From contig NZ_JYFE01000027.1 of assembly GCF_000877395.1 (NCBI RefSeq), forward strand, positions 62,001 through 126,000: 64,000 nt of DNA, read 5' to 3'. Positions 46,957 through 56,499 of the stretch are shown here, in pieces. The DNA comes from Jannaschia aquimarina. Lineage in GTDB: Bacteria; Pseudomonadota; Alphaproteobacteria; Rhodobacterales; Rhodobacteraceae. The position numbers were made by a program, and so were the translations under genes. Positions within the stretch are counted from its first letter, which is position 1. Each line of letters opens with the position of its first letter. Under the pieces are notes generated by a model, which was not told the DNA's origin, did not search any database, and was given only the letters and a program-made list of their open reading frames with translations.

Positions 46957-47416
46957 CCTCAAGCCCCGCGTCGCGGATGTGTGGGAATGGCTCGACGCCG
47001 TGCCCGATCCGGAGATCCCGGTCATATCCGTCGTCGATCTGGGGATCGTTCGGGACGTTGCCTGGGACGGCGACGAATTGGTCGTGACGGTGACCCCCAC
47101 CTATTCCGGCTGCCCCGCAACCAGCGTCATCGCGATGGAGATCGAGACTGCGCTGCGCGACCGTGGGATCGACCGGCTGCGCATCGCGACCCGCATCGCG
47201 CCGCCCTGGACGACCGACTGGCTGAGCGACAAGGGCCGCGACAAGCTGGCGGCGTACGGCATTGCGCCGCCGTCGCCCGCCGGCGGACCCGAGGCCTGTC
47301 CCCATTGTGGCGCCAAGACGGTGACGCGGGTCAGCCAGTTCGGCTCGACGCCCTGCAAGGCGCACTGGCGCTGCGATTCCTGTCTGGAACCCTTCGACTA
47401 CTTCAAGTGCATCTGA
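46943..47416 (+). CDS. paaD: Phenylacetate degradation Fe-S assembly-like protein PaaD
   Basis: 157 residues. The DUF59/MIP18 domain (VPDPEIPVISVVDLGIVRDV, TPTYSGCPATSVIAMEIE) is followed by a C-terminal zinc- or iron-binding CPHCGA...CDSCLEPFDYFKC. It is needed for activity of the epoxidase, probably for cluster insertion into PaaE. Start ATG 46943 lies inside paaC. Confidence 0.92.
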   Translation: MRAGDLKPRVADVWEWLDAVPDPEIPVISVVDLGIVRDVAWDGDELVVTVTPTYSGCPATSVIAMEIETALRDRGIDRLRIATRIAPPWTTDWLSDKGRDKLAAYGIAPPSPAGGPEACPHCGAKTVTRVSQFGSTPCKAHWRCDSCLEPFDYFKCI

Positions 47417-47425
47417 GGCGCCCCG

Positions 47426-48484
47426 ATGGCCCGCTTCCATCCTCTGACGGTGACGGATGTCCGCAAGACGATCCGGGACGCCGTCGTCGTGACCCTTCGC
47501 CCGGAGGAGGGCGATTTCGACTTCACGCAGGGCCAGTACCTGACATTCCGCCGAGATTTTGACGGGACCGAGATCCGGCGCAGCTATTCCATCTGCGTCG
47601 GGCGCGGATCGAAGGACTTGCAGGTGGGCATCAAGAAGGTGGTGGGCGGCGCCTTCTCCACCTGGGCCAACGAGGATCTGCGCCCCGGCGACATACTCGA
47701 GGCGATGGAGCCCCAGGGCCGCTTCCATGTTCCGCTCGAGCCGGACCGCGCGCGCCACTACCTCTGTTTCGCGGGCGGGTCCGGGATCACGCCCGTCCTG
47801 TCGATCATCCGCACCGTCCTCGCCGAGGAGCCGCGCTCGCAGGTCACCCTGATCTACGCCAATCGCGGCGCGCCCACGATCATGTTCCGCGAGGAACTCG
47901 AGGACCTGAAGAACCTTTACCTCGGCCGTCTCAGCCTGATCCACGTGCTCGAGGAAGGGCAGGAGATCGAGCTGTTCCAGGGCCGCGTGGACGGGGCGAA
48001 ATGCAATGCCCTGTTCGAGCGCTGGGTCGATATCGGCAGCGTCGATACCGCCTTCATCTGCGGACCCGAACCGATGATGCTGGCCATCGCCGAGGCGCTC
48101 AAGGCGCACGGCCTGCCGGAGGATCGCATCAAGTACGAACTCTTCGCCTCCGGTCAGCCCGGGCGGCTGGAGCGGCCGGCCATCAGCGCGGACGAGGCGG
48201 AGGCCGAGACCCGGCTGGCCGTGACGCTGGACGGGACGACCCAGGCCTTCGAGACGCGGCGCGACCGGACCGTATTGGAGGCCGCGCTGGAGCAATCCAT
48301 CGACGCGCCCTATTCGTGCCGGGCCGGGGTCTGTTCCACCTGCAAGTGCCGCGTTATCGAGGGCGAGGTCGAGATGATCGCCAACCACGCGCTGGAGGAC
48401 GACGAGGTGGCCAAGGGTTTCGTCCTGTCCTGCCAGTCCTTTCCCGTCACCGATCGCGTGGCCGTGGATTACGACCAGCACTGA
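47426..48484 (+). CDS. paaE: Phenylacetyl-CoA epoxidase reductase PaaE
   Basis: 352 residues. The FAD domain (RRSYSICVG), NAD(P) domain (CFAGGSGITPVLSIIRTVL, FICGPEPMMLAI) and C-terminal plant-type [2Fe-2S] ferredoxin domain (PYSCRAGVCSTCKCRVI ... VLSCQS) are all present. It transfers electrons from NADPH to PaaA. Last gene of the rightward paa operon, converging on paaK with a 3-bp gap and no visible terminator. Confidence 0.94.
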   Translation: MARFHPLTVTDVRKTIRDAVVVTLRPEEGDFDFTQGQYLTFRRDFDGTEIRRSYSICVGRGSKDLQVGIKKVVGGAFSTWANEDLRPGDILEAMEPQGRFHVPLEPDRARHYLCFAGGSGITPVLSIIRTVLAEEPRSQVTLIYANRGAPTIMFREELEDLKNLYLGRLSLIHVLEEGQEIELFQGRVDGAKCNALFERWVDIGSVDTAFICGPEPMMLAIAEALKAHGLPEDRIKYELFASGQPGRLERPAISADEAEAETRLAVTLDGTTQAFETRRDRTVLEAALEQSIDAPYSCRAGVCSTCKCRVIEGEVEMIANHALEDDEVAKGFVLSCQSFPVTDRVAVDYDQH

Positions 48485-48487
48485 CGC

Positions 48488-49801
48488 TCAGGACCGGTCG
48501 CGCCGGTCCACCACCCGGATCGCCTTTCCCTGCGAGCGGGCGACGCTGTCCGGTCCGCCGACCTGCACCTCGGCGGTCACGCCGACCATCGTCTTGATCC
48601 GGTTCGCCAGTTCGGCCTGCGCCGCCGCGCGGGACGGGGCGTCGGCCTCGTTGGGCGACGCTTCCACCAGCACGCGCATCGAGGCCATCGGACCGTCCGA
48701 GACCAGCTCGATCTGGAAATGCGGTGCCAGTCCGGGAGTTGCGAGGACCTGTTCCTCGATCTGCGTCGGGAAGACGTTCACACCGCGCAGGATGATCATG
48801 TCGTCCGACCGTCCCGTGATCTTCTCCATGCGGCGCATCGTGCGCGCGGTGCCGGGCATCAGCCGCGTCAGGTCGCGGGTCCGGTAACGGATCATCGGCA
48901 TCCCCTCGCGGGTCAGCGTGGTGAAGACCAGTTCCCCTTCCTCGCCGTCGTCGAGTACCTCGCCCGTTTCGGGGTCGATGATCTCGGGGTAGAAATGGTC
49001 CTCCCAGATATGCAGGCCGTCCTTCGTCTCGACGCATTCGTTGGCGACGCCGGGGCCGATGATCTCGGACAGGCCGTAGATGTCGACGGCATGCATGTCG
49101 AACGCGTCCTCGATCCGCTTCCGCATCGAGTCGGTCCAGGGCTCGGCGCCGAAGACGCCCACCTGCAGCGACGTCTCCCGCGGGTCGATCCCGGCGGCCA
49201 GATGCGCCTCGAGCACGTTCAGCATGTAGGACGGCGTCACCAGGATACCCTTGGGACGGAAGTCGGCGATCAGCGCGATCTGCCGTTCGGTCTGGCCGCC
49301 GCCCATGGGAACGACCGTGCCGCCCAGCCGCTCGATCCCGTAATGGGCGCCCAGACCTCCGGTGAAGAGGCCGTAGCCATAGGCATTGTGGACCATGTCC
49401 CCCGCCCGAAGCCCCGCCGCCCGCAGCGACCGGGCCATGACGTCGGACCACATCTCGATATCGGCCTTGGTGTAGCCCACGACCGTCGGCTTGCCCGTGG
49501 TGCCCGAGGAGGCGTGGACCCGCACAATCCGTTCGCGCGGGACGGCGAACAGCCCGAACGGATAGGCGTCGCGCAGGTCGGATTTCTGCGTGAACGGAAA
49601 GCGGGCCAGATCCGAAAGCTCCCGCAGGTCGTCTGGATGCACGCCCGCCTCGTCGAAGCGGCGGCGATAGAGATCCACGTTCTCGTAGGCATGGCGCAGC
49701 GAGCGACGCAGGCGGTCGAGTTGCAGCGCGCGCAATTCGTCCAGCGAGGCGGTCTCGATCGGTTCCAGATCGCCGGGCTTGGGGCTGAGATCCTGCATCA
49801 C
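48488..49801 (-). CDS. paaK: Phenylacetate-CoA ligase
   Basis: 437 residues of the ANL superfamily. VHASSGTTGKPTVVGYT is the phosphate-binding loop, DIYGLSEIIGPGVANEC and TGRSDDMIILRGVNVFPTQIE are A5/A8-type motifs, and the C-terminal lid domain is complete. It activates phenylacetate to phenylacetyl-CoA in the cytoplasm. It overlaps paaI by 4 bp and is convergent with paaE. Confidence 0.94.
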   Translation of the reverse strand: MMQDLSPKPGDLEPIETASLDELRALQLDRLRRSLRHAYENVDLYRRRFDEAGVHPDDLRELSDLARFPFTQKSDLRDAYPFGLFAVPRERIVRVHASSGTTGKPTVVGYTKADIEMWSDVMARSLRAAGLRAGDMVHNAYGYGLFTGGLGAHYGIERLGGTVVPMGGGQTERQIALIADFRPKGILVTPSYMLNVLEAHLAAGIDPRETSLQVGVFGAEPWTDSMRKRIEDAFDMHAVDIYGLSEIIGPGVANECVETKDGLHIWEDHFYPEIIDPETGEVLDDGEEGELVFTTLTREGMPMIRYRTRDLTRLMPGTARTMRRMEKITGRSDDMIILRGVNVFPTQIEEQVLATPGLAPHFQIELVSDGPMASMRVLVEASPNEADAPSRAAAQAELANRIKTMVGVTAEVQVGGPDSVARSQGKAIRVVDRRDRS

Positions 49802-50247
49802 TGCTCCTCCTCGTCGAACAGGGTTCCTCCGATGGCGCGGGAATTTCCGCGGAACTCGGCGATGGCGCGGCCGGTCTGGTCGACGACCCGCACGTCGCAG
49901 ATGCCGCTGCGCCCGGTCAGCGCAATCTCGACCGCCACGGCGGTCAGCACGTCGCCCTTATGGGCCGGGGCCAGGTAGGTGATCGCGTTGTGCTGGGCCA
50001 CGGTCACGCGGTTGCGGCTGTTGCAGGCAAAGGCGAAGGCGCTGTCGGCCAGCGCGAAGGTGACGCCGCCATGGCAGATGCCGTGCCCATTGCAATGATG
50101 CGCCTGCACCGGCAGCGACAGGACGGCGCGGCCCTCCTCGACCTCGACCAGTTCCATCCCCAACCAGTGCGAGGCCGCGTCGCTTTCCCACATGGTCTGG
50201 GCCGACCGCCGCGCCCGTTCGGCCGGCGTGATCGAATCCGTTACCAT
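49798..50247 (-). CDS. paaI: Hydroxyphenylacetyl-CoA thioesterase PaaI
   Basis: 149 residues from the ATG at 50247 with GGAGGAG upstream. HHCNGHGICHGGVTFALADSAFAFACNS is the hotdog-fold catalytic segment (in two pieces). It rescues CoA from dead-end intermediates. The start at 50286 is possible but lacks a ribosome site. GTTAC at 50240-50244 overlaps the start region and belongs to the shared paa regulatory region. Confidence 0.9.
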   Translation of the reverse strand: MVTDSITPAERARRSAQTMWESDAASHWLGMELVEVEEGRAVLSLPVQAHHCNGHGICHGGVTFALADSAFAFACNSRNRVTVAQHNAITYLAPAHKGDVLTAVAVEIALTGRSGICDVRVVDQTGRAIAEFRGNSRAIGGTLFDEEEQ

Positions 50248-50275
50248 TTCCCCGGCTCCTCCCGTAACCTGTAAC
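50240..50275. promoter_or_regulatory. Divergent paaI/paaZ control region
   Basis: GTTAC (50240-50244), GTAAC (50264-50268) and GTAAC (50271-50275) sit in the 92-bp space between divergent paaI and paaZ. The CCGTTAC/CCGTAAC elements resemble those upstream of paaJ. The first overlaps the paaI start codon. Confidence 0.45.
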
Positions 50276-50339
50276 GACGCTTGCACGGACCGACGGGCCG
50301 GTCAAATGTCCAGAGGCCCGGAACCAGGGAGGGGGAGAC

Positions 50340-52367
50340 ATGCTCGACATCCAGAGTTTCGCGGCCGGGCGGTGGCTGGCCCCCGATGACGGCGCCCGAC
50401 CCATCGAGGATGCCGTGACGGGGCAGGTCATGGCGCGGGCCGGACAGGCGCAGGTCGAGGCCGAGGCGATGCTGGACCATGCCCGCCGCGTCGGCGGCCC
50501 GGCCCTGCGCGCGCTGACATTCCATGACCGGGCGCGGATGCTGAAGGCGCTGGCTTTGCATCTGGGAGAGCACAAGCAACCGCTCTACGATCTCAGCTTC
50601 CATACGGGCGCCACGCAGAAGGACCACCTGATCGACATCGACGGCGGCATCGGCACGATGTTCGTCTTCGCCTCGAAGGGGCGGCGCGAGATGCCGGACG
50701 CCCAGGTCTATCTCGATGGCGGGCTGGAGCGTCTGTCCCGCGACGGCACCTTCCTGGGTCAGCATGTCTGCACCCCCCTGCGCGGCGTGGCCGTCCACAT
50801 CAACGCGTTCAACTTTCCTGTCTGGGGGATGCTGGAAAAGCTGGCGCCGACCCTTCTGGCCGGCGTGCCCGCCATCGTGAAGCCCGCGACCGCCACCTGC
50901 TACGTGGCCGAGCGGGCGGTGCGGATCATCCTCGACAGCGGCATCCTGCCCGACGGCGCGCTGCAACTCGTCTCCGGCGGGCTGGGTGACATGCTGGACC
51001 GGCTCGGCCCGCAGGACGTGGTCAGCTTCACGGGCTCGGCGTACACCGCGCTCAAGCTGCGATCCGCGCCGAACCTCTTGCGGAACGCGACCCGTTTTGT
51101 GGCCGAGCAGGACAGCCTGAACGCCTCGATCCTGGGCCCCGACGCCGAACCGGGAACGCCCGAATTCGATCTCTTCGTCAAGGAGGTCCAGCGCGAGATG
51201 ACGGCCAAGGCGGGCCAGAAATGCACCGCCATCCGCCGGATCCTCGCGCCTGCGGGCAGGGTCGACGCCGTGATCGACGCGTTGCGTGGCAGGCTGGCGA
51301 AGACCGTGATCGGCGACCCGCGCGACCCCGCGATACGAATGGGCGCGCTGGTCTCGAACGCCCAGCGGCGCGACGTGCTGGACAAGGTCGCCGTCATCGG
51401 TGCGGAGGCAGAGCGCGTGGCGGGCGACCCCGACGCCTTCGAGGTCCACGGCGCCGACGCGAAGGCGGGCGCGTTCCTGCCGCCGATGCTGTTCCATTGT
51501 GCCGATCCCGATGCTGCCGCCCGCATCCACGACACGGAGGCGTTCGGCCCGGTGGCCACGGTGATGGGCTACCGCGATCTCGACCATGCCATCGCTCTGG
51601 TGAACCGGGGCGAGGGTAGCCTCGTCGCCTCGGTCATCACCCACGATCCGCAGGTCGCCCGCGACGTGGTGATGGGCGCGGGCGCGTATCACGGACGGCT
51701 CTATTTCAACGACCGCAGCTCGATGGGCGAGGCGACGGGCCACGGCTCTCCTCTGCCGCACATGGTCCATGGCGGCCCCGGTCGCGCCGGCGGCGGGGAA
51801 GAGATGGGCGGCATCCGGGGCGTCATGCACTACATGCAGCGCACCGCGGTGCAGGGATCGCCCGACATGCTGACGGCGATCGGCGGCCGGTGGGTCCCCG
51901 GCGCGCGCGAGATCCAAGGCCCGGCCCATCCTTTCACCCGAACGTTCGACGCGTTGCAGATCGGCGAGACGATCCATACCGAACCCCGGACCGTCACCTC
52001 AGAGGATATCGAGCATTTCGCCGAGTTCACGGGCGACCGCTTCTACGCCCACATGGATGACGAGGCGGCCGCCCGGAACCCGTTCTTCCCGGGTCGCGTG
52101 GCCCATGGCTATCTGCTGCTCAGCTTTGCAGCAGGGCTTTTCGTCGAGCCGGCCGAGGGGCCCGTTCTGGCGAATACCGGGCTCGACGGGCTGGCCTTCC
52201 TCAAACCGGTCGAGCCGGGCAGCGCCATCCGCGTGCGCCTGACCGTCAAACACAAGACGCCGCGCAACGACGAATACGGCGAGGTCCGCTGGCACGTCAC
52301 CGTCACCGACCAGGAGGACGAAGCCGTCGCGGAGTACGAGCTTCTGACCATGGTCGCCCGCGGGTGA
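50340..52367 (+). CDS. paaZ: Bifunctional oxepin-CoA hydrolase / aldehyde dehydrogenase PaaZ
   Basis: 675 residues. The N-terminal aldehyde dehydrogenase domain ([56 protein letters not shown] with the catalytic Cys) is followed by a C-terminal MaoC-like R-specific hydratase domain ([20 protein letters not shown] with its Asp/His, [15 protein letters not shown]). It opens the oxepin-CoA ring and oxidises the aldehyde. Both active sites look intact. Confidence 0.94.
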   Translation: MLDIQSFAAGRWLAPDDGARPIEDAVTGQVMARAGQAQVEAEAMLDHARRVGGPALRALTFHDRARMLKALALHLGEHKQPLYDLSFHTGATQKDHLIDIDGGIGTMFVFASKGRREMPDAQVYLDGGLERLSRDGTFLGQHVCTPLRGVAVHINAFNFPVWGMLEKLAPTLLAGVPAIVKPATATCYVAERAVRIILDSGILPDGALQLVSGGLGDMLDRLGPQDVVSFTGSAYTALKLRSAPNLLRNATRFVAEQDSLNASILGPDAEPGTPEFDLFVKEVQREMTAKAGQKCTAIRRILAPAGRVDAVIDALRGRLAKTVIGDPRDPAIRMGALVSNAQRRDVLDKVAVIGAEAERVAGDPDAFEVHGADAKAGAFLPPMLFHCADPDAAARIHDTEAFGPVATVMGYRDLDHAIALVNRGEGSLVASVITHDPQVARDVVMGAGAYHGRLYFNDRSSMGEATGHGSPLPHMVHGGPGRAGGGEEMGGIRGVMHYMQRTAVQGSPDMLTAIGGRWVPGAREIQGPAHPFTRTFDALQIGETIHTEPRTVTSEDIEHFAEFTGDRFYAHMDDEAAARNPFFPGRVAHGYLLLSFAAGLFVEPAEGPVLANTGLDGLAFLKPVEPGSAIRVRLTVKHKTPRNDEYGEVRWHVTVTDQEDEAVAEYELLTMVARG

Positions 52368-53143
52368 GCGGGCGCGCGCTCTCCGAGGCGGCCTTCGACC
52401 GGCTGCTGGCCCCGTGGTTCGAGGCCGGGCCGCCCCGCGTCTGGTCGCTGCTGGTGACGCTGTTCGGCGATCTGGCGCAGCACGACGGCGCGCGGATCGA
52501 GGGCGCGGTCCTCCGCGCGGTTCTGGGGCGCGTCGGCATCCGCCCCGAAGCGGTCCGCGTCGCACTCCACCGCCTGCGCGCCGATGGCTGGATCGAGAGC
52601 CACCGCGTCGGACGCAACAGCAGCCACCAGCTGACCGCCCTCGGTCGCAGCGCGAGTGCCGAGGCCAGCCCGCGCATCTATGCGACCGCACCCGATGCGC
52701 AGCGGGCATGGCTGCTGATCGGCGACGCCTCCGATTCGGTCCGGATCGACGGTGCCATGCGCGTCGGCCCGAACCTCTCCGTTGCGCCCAGCGACCCGGG
52801 TCGGGCGGATCTGCTGGTTCTGCCGCTTGACGACGCGGTGCCGGGCTGGCTCTCCGACCGGCTCTGCCCACCCGACCTGATCGCGGCGGCCGCGCGGCTC
52901 GAACGGTTGTTGCGCATGACGGCCGAGGGTCTGCCCGCCGACGCCACGCTGACACCGCTACAGGTCGCCGCCCTGCGGATGCTGATCGTCCACGAATGGC
53001 GCCGGATCGCGCTGAAGGCGCCGCACCTGCCGGATCATGTCCTGCCGGACGATTGGCGGGGGCCCGAATGCCGGCGGCGCGTGTCTGGTCTGCTCGCGCG
53101 GCTCGATCCGCCGGCACCCGAAAAGCTGGCCGAGGCCGCCTGA
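52364..53143 (+). CDS. paaX: Phenylacetic acid degradation repressor PaaX
   Basis: 259 residues from a GTG overlapping the paaZ stop. The N-terminal winged helix (LFGDLAQHDGARIEGAVLRA, VALHRLRADGWIESHRVGRNS) and central PaaX domain (VHEWRRIALKAPHLPDHVLPD) match the GntR-like PaaX family, which represses paa promoters and is released by phenylacetyl-CoA. It is probably auto-controlled with paaZ. Confidence 0.9.
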   Translation: MSGRALSEAAFDRLLAPWFEAGPPRVWSLLVTLFGDLAQHDGARIEGAVLRAVLGRVGIRPEAVRVALHRLRADGWIESHRVGRNSSHQLTALGRSASAEASPRIYATAPDAQRAWLLIGDASDSVRIDGAMRVGPNLSVAPSDPGRADLLVLPLDDAVPGWLSDRLCPPDLIAAAARLERLLRMTAEGLPADATLTPLQVAALRMLIVHEWRRIALKAPHLPDHVLPDDWRGPECRRRVSGLLARLDPPAPEKLAEAA

Positions 53144-53146
53144 CCG

Positions 53147-54334
53147 TCAGGTCACCGCCTGACGCCTGCGATGGACCGGGTCGTCCCAGAGCCGCCGCTC
53201 CATGACGTCTGCCAGCACAGCAATCGCGCGATCCACGTCGCTCTCGTCCAGATAGAGCGGCGTGATCCCGAACCGCATGATGTCGGGCGCGCGGAAATCG
53301 CCGACCACGCCGCGCGCGATCAGGGCCTGCATCGCCGCATAGCCATGCTCGAACCGGAACGAGACCTGGCTGCCGCGCTGCGCGGCTTCGCGCGGGCTGG
53401 CGAGGGTCAGACCGGGGCAGGTGGCCTCCACCCCGGCGATGAACCGCTCGGACAAGGCGACGGAGCGGTCGCGCAGCGCGCCCATTTCCACGCCGTCCCA
53501 GACCGCCATTGCAACCTGAAGCGCGGTCATCTGCAGCACCGGCGGCGTGCCCACGCGCATGCGAGCCACGCCAGGCGCGGGGCGATAGGCCGGGTCGAAG
53601 TCGAACGGCGCCGCATGGCCCAGCCACCCGGCCAGCGCGGGGCGGATCGTGTCCGCCAGATCGGGCCGGACATGGATGAAGGCGGGCGCGCCGGGCCCTC
53701 CGTTGAGGTACTTGTAGGTGCAGCCGATGGCGAACTCCGCCCCGCATCCCGCGACGTCCACTGGGACGGCGCCCGCGCTGTGGGCCAGATCCCAGATAGT
53801 GACCGCGCCCGCCGCCTGCGCCGCCCGCGTCAGCCGCGCCATGTCGTGCATCCGGCCGGTGCGGTAATCGACCTGCGTCAGCATCACCGCCGCCACCGTC
53901 TCGTCGATGGCCGCCTCGACGGCGTCGGGCGGGACGAGCCGCAGCTCATGACCCTTGCCCAACTGCCGGATCAGCCCCTGCGCCATGTAGAGGTCCGTCG
54001 GGAAATTGCCCTCGTCCGACAGGATCAACCGCCGGTCGGGCCGCATCTCCAGCGCCGCCGAAAGCGCCTGGTGCACCTTGATCGACAGCGTGTCGCCCAT
54101 GGTCACGCTGCCCGCCGGCGCCCCGATCAGCGGCGCGATCAGGTCGCCGACGTGGCGCGGCTGGTCCATCCAGCCATCCGCATTCCAACCGCCGATGAGA
54201 TGCGCCCCCCATTCGCCCCGGACGACATGGGCGACGGCCTCGGGCACGGCACGGGGCAGGGGGCCCAGCGAGTTGCCGTCCATGTAGATCAGCCCATCGG
54301 GCAGCTCGAAGAGGTGCTTGCGACAGATCTCCAT
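53147..54334 (-). CDS. kynU: Kynureninase
   Basis: 395 residues of the fold type I PLP enzymes. IYMDGNSLGPLPRAVPEAV, LSDEGNFPTDLYMAQGLI, TIWDLAHSAGAVPVDVAGC and the PLP lysine in IGCTYKYLNGGPGAPAF agree with KynU. It cleaves kynurenine to anthranilate and alanine. One base separates it from the upstream formamidase gene. It converges with paaX (3-bp gap). Confidence 0.93.
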   Translation of the reverse strand: MEICRKHLFELPDGLIYMDGNSLGPLPRAVPEAVAHVVRGEWGAHLIGGWNADGWMDQPRHVGDLIAPLIGAPAGSVTMGDTLSIKVHQALSAALEMRPDRRLILSDEGNFPTDLYMAQGLIRQLGKGHELRLVPPDAVEAAIDETVAAVMLTQVDYRTGRMHDMARLTRAAQAAGAVTIWDLAHSAGAVPVDVAGCGAEFAIGCTYKYLNGGPGAPAFIHVRPDLADTIRPALAGWLGHAAPFDFDPAYRPAPGVARMRVGTPPVLQMTALQVAMAVWDGVEMGALRDRSVALSERFIAGVEATCPGLTLASPREAAQRGSQVSFRFEHGYAAMQALIARGVVGDFRAPDIMRFGITPLYLDESDVDRAIAVLADVMERRLWDDPVHRRRQAVT

Positions 54335-54335
54335 C

Positions 54336-55160
54336 TCAGCCGACGAAGGCGTTCGTGATCGGGCTGTCCGGATCCCGCAGCCCCTCGATCACCGAGAAAT
54401 GGTCGTGCGAGCCGTCGACCATGCAGGCCGCGTCGGCCTCGCGTCCGCCCCAGGCCAGCGCCAGAAGGCGCGACTGGCGCAGGAATTCCGGCCGCTCTCC
54501 TCCGCCGACCCAGGCCGTCAGGCGCGTACCGGGTAGGGGGTCGTGGACCACCGCGCTCTCGGCGCGCGCCTCGGCCTCGTCCAGACGCAGGGTCTCGTTC
54601 AGCGCGGCGTTCCGCAGCGGTGCCAGATCGTGCAGCCCGCTGATCGAGAGCGTATGCCCGATCCGCTCGCGCACCTCTGCGGGCAGCGGCGTGTCCGCGC
54701 AGATCATCCGCGCGACTAGATGCCCGCCGGCCGAATGGCCCGCCAGTCGGATCGGTCCGTCCGCAAGCGCGACCGCGCGCGCCACCGCCCGCCCGATCGC
54801 CTGCGTGATGTCCCGGATGCGGACTTCGGGCGCCAGCGGATAGCTGGGCAGTGCGACCGCCCAGCTCCGCACCCGCGCACCCTCGGCGAAATGAGTCCAG
54901 AGCGACTTGTCGAATTTCATCCAGTAGCCGCCATGGACGAAGACGGCGAGTCCGCGCGGTGGCCCCTCCGGCCGGATCAGGTCCAACCGCTCTCGCGGGC
55001 CGTCGCCATAAGCCACCTCTTCCACCGCCACCCGTTCCCGGTAGGTGGCGGCGTCCGTCGCCCATCGGTCGGGCAAGGCGTCTGCACCTGGCACGAAGGC
55101 CATGTTGGCGAATTCGGCGTCCCAGTCGCGGGCGGCGCTGCTGCGATATGCGTCGATCAT
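54336..55160 (-). CDS. Alpha/beta-hydrolase, probable kynurenine formamidase
   Basis: 274 residues from the ATG at 55160. FVHGGYWMKFDKS is the oxyanion-hole motif, LAGHSAGGHLVARM has the nucleophile Ser, and DGSHDHFSVIEGL carries the catalytic His. This matches the esterase/AFMID-type formamidases that hydrolyse N-formylkynurenine, the step before kynureninase, its immediate operon partner. No separate KynB-type gene is seen. Confidence 0.82.
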   Translation of the reverse strand: MIDAYRSSAARDWDAEFANMAFVPGADALPDRWATDAATYRERVAVEEVAYGDGPRERLDLIRPEGPPRGLAVFVHGGYWMKFDKSLWTHFAEGARVRSWAVALPSYPLAPEVRIRDITQAIGRAVARAVALADGPIRLAGHSAGGHLVARMICADTPLPAEVRERIGHTLSISGLHDLAPLRNAALNETLRLDEAEARAESAVVHDPLPGTRLTAWVGGGERPEFLRQSRLLALAWGGREADAACMVDGSHDHFSVIEGLRDPDSPITNAFVG

Positions 55161-55301
55161 CGTCCCGCGATAGCGCAGCCCGGTGCGCGCGTCACCCGCG
55201 TCCGCCTCTGGACCCGCCCGTTCCCTGCCGCTACGCCTTCGGGGATCGGGAGAGACCGCACCGCAGGGAACGGCACGGCCCCCGGAGCGAGGGAGACGAC
55301 C

Positions 55302-56453
55302 ATGACCACCAAATCCATTCTGACGGCCCTGGCCCTGTCGGTCGCGGCGACCGGCGCGGCCCTGGCCGATGCTCATTCGAACGGCGCCAAGATCGGCATG
55401 ATCTCCACCCTGTCGGGCGGCGGTGCCGGGCTTGGCGTGGACGTGCGCGACGGCTTCCTTCTGGCGATCGAGCAATCGGGCCGCGACGATATCGAGGTCA
55501 TCGTCGAGGACGATCAGCGCAAGCCCGACGTCGCCGTGCGTCTGGCCGACCGGATGATCCAGTCCGACGAGGTGGACATCCTGACGGGCATCATCTTCTC
55601 GAACCTCGCCATGGCCGTCGTGCCTTCGGCGGTGCAGCAGGGCAAGTTCTACCTCTCGCCCAATGCCGGGCCATCCGCATTGGCCGGGCGCGGCTGCCAC
55701 GAGAACTACTTCAACGTCGCCTGGCAGAACGACAACGTCCACGAGGCTGCGGGCGCCCATGCCAATGCGCTGGGCTACGAGAACACTTTCGTGATGGCGC
55801 CGAACTACCCGGCCGGGATCGACGCGATCAACGGCTACAAGCGCACCTTCGAGGGCGAGCCCGCGCAGGAGGTTCTGACCAAGCTCGGTCAGACCGACTA
55901 CGCCTCCGAGATCGCGCAGATCCGCGCCAGCGGTGCGGACAGCGTGTTCTTCTTCCTGCCCGGCGGCATGGGGATCGCCTTCCTCAAGCAATATGCCGAT
56001 AGCGGCGTGGACATCCCGTTGGTCGGACCGGCCTTCAGCTTCGACCAGACCATCGTCGGCGCTGTGGGCGAGGCCGCGCTGGGCGTGCCCAACACCGCCC
56101 AGTGGAGCCCCGACCTCGACAACGAGGCCAACGTCGCCTTCGTCGCCGCCTTCCGCGAGAAATACGGCCGCATCCCCTCGATGTATGCCAGCCAAGGCTT
56201 CGACACGGCCAACCTGATCCTCTCGGCGCTGGACAAGGCGCCGGTCTCGGAGGCAGAGGCCTTCCGCGCGGCCCTGCGCGAGGCCGACTTCGCCTCGACC
56301 CGCGGCGATTTCCGGTTCAACACGAACCACCATCCGATCCAGGATTACTACGTCCGCGAGGTGGTCGAGAAGGACGGAGAGCTGATCAACCAGATCACCG
56401 GAACCGCGCTGACCGATCACGCCGACGCCTACGCCGCCGAGTGCGAGATGTGA
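55302..56453 (+). CDS. Liv-type ABC importer binding protein
   Basis: 383 residues from the ATG at 55302 with GAGGGAG upstream. Signal peptide MTTKSILTALALSVAATGAALA. The mature type I fold (AKIGMISTLSGGGAGLGVDVRDGF, in pieces; NAGPSALAGRGCHENYF; ALGYENTFVMAPNYPAG; SMYASQGFDTANLIL) is of the branched-chain amino acid/amide class. First gene of a five-gene importer divergent from the kynurenine genes. An aromatic or amino-acid ligand is possible but unproven. Confidence 0.88.
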   Translation: MTTKSILTALALSVAATGAALADAHSNGAKIGMISTLSGGGAGLGVDVRDGFLLAIEQSGRDDIEVIVEDDQRKPDVAVRLADRMIQSDEVDILTGIIFSNLAMAVVPSAVQQGKFYLSPNAGPSALAGRGCHENYFNVAWQNDNVHEAAGAHANALGYENTFVMAPNYPAGIDAINGYKRTFEGEPAQEVLTKLGQTDYASEIAQIRASGADSVFFFLPGGMGIAFLKQYADSGVDIPLVGPAFSFDQTIVGAVGEAALGVPNTAQWSPDLDNEANVAFVAAFREKYGRIPSMYASQGFDTANLILSALDKAPVSEAEAFRAALREADFASTRGDFRFNTNHHPIQDYYVREVVEKDGELINQITGTALTDHADAYAAECEM

Positions 56454-56460
56454 CTATTTC

Positions 56461-56484
56461 GGCCGGGGCGTCCGCGCCCCGGCC
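56461..56484 (+). promoter_or_regulatory. Hairpin between binding protein and permease genes
   Basis: GGCCGGGGCG (56461-56470) and CGCCCCGGCC (56475-56484) form a perfect 10-bp stem with loop TCCG, 7 bp after the binding-protein stop, with no T-run. Same position and style as the palindrome between xylF and xylH. Confidence 0.65.
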
Positions 56485-56499
56485 ACCGGATGCCGCCCG

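Noticed and set aside
50241..51977. 578-codon open frame on the minus strand
   Set aside because: Antisense to paaZ; no family features.
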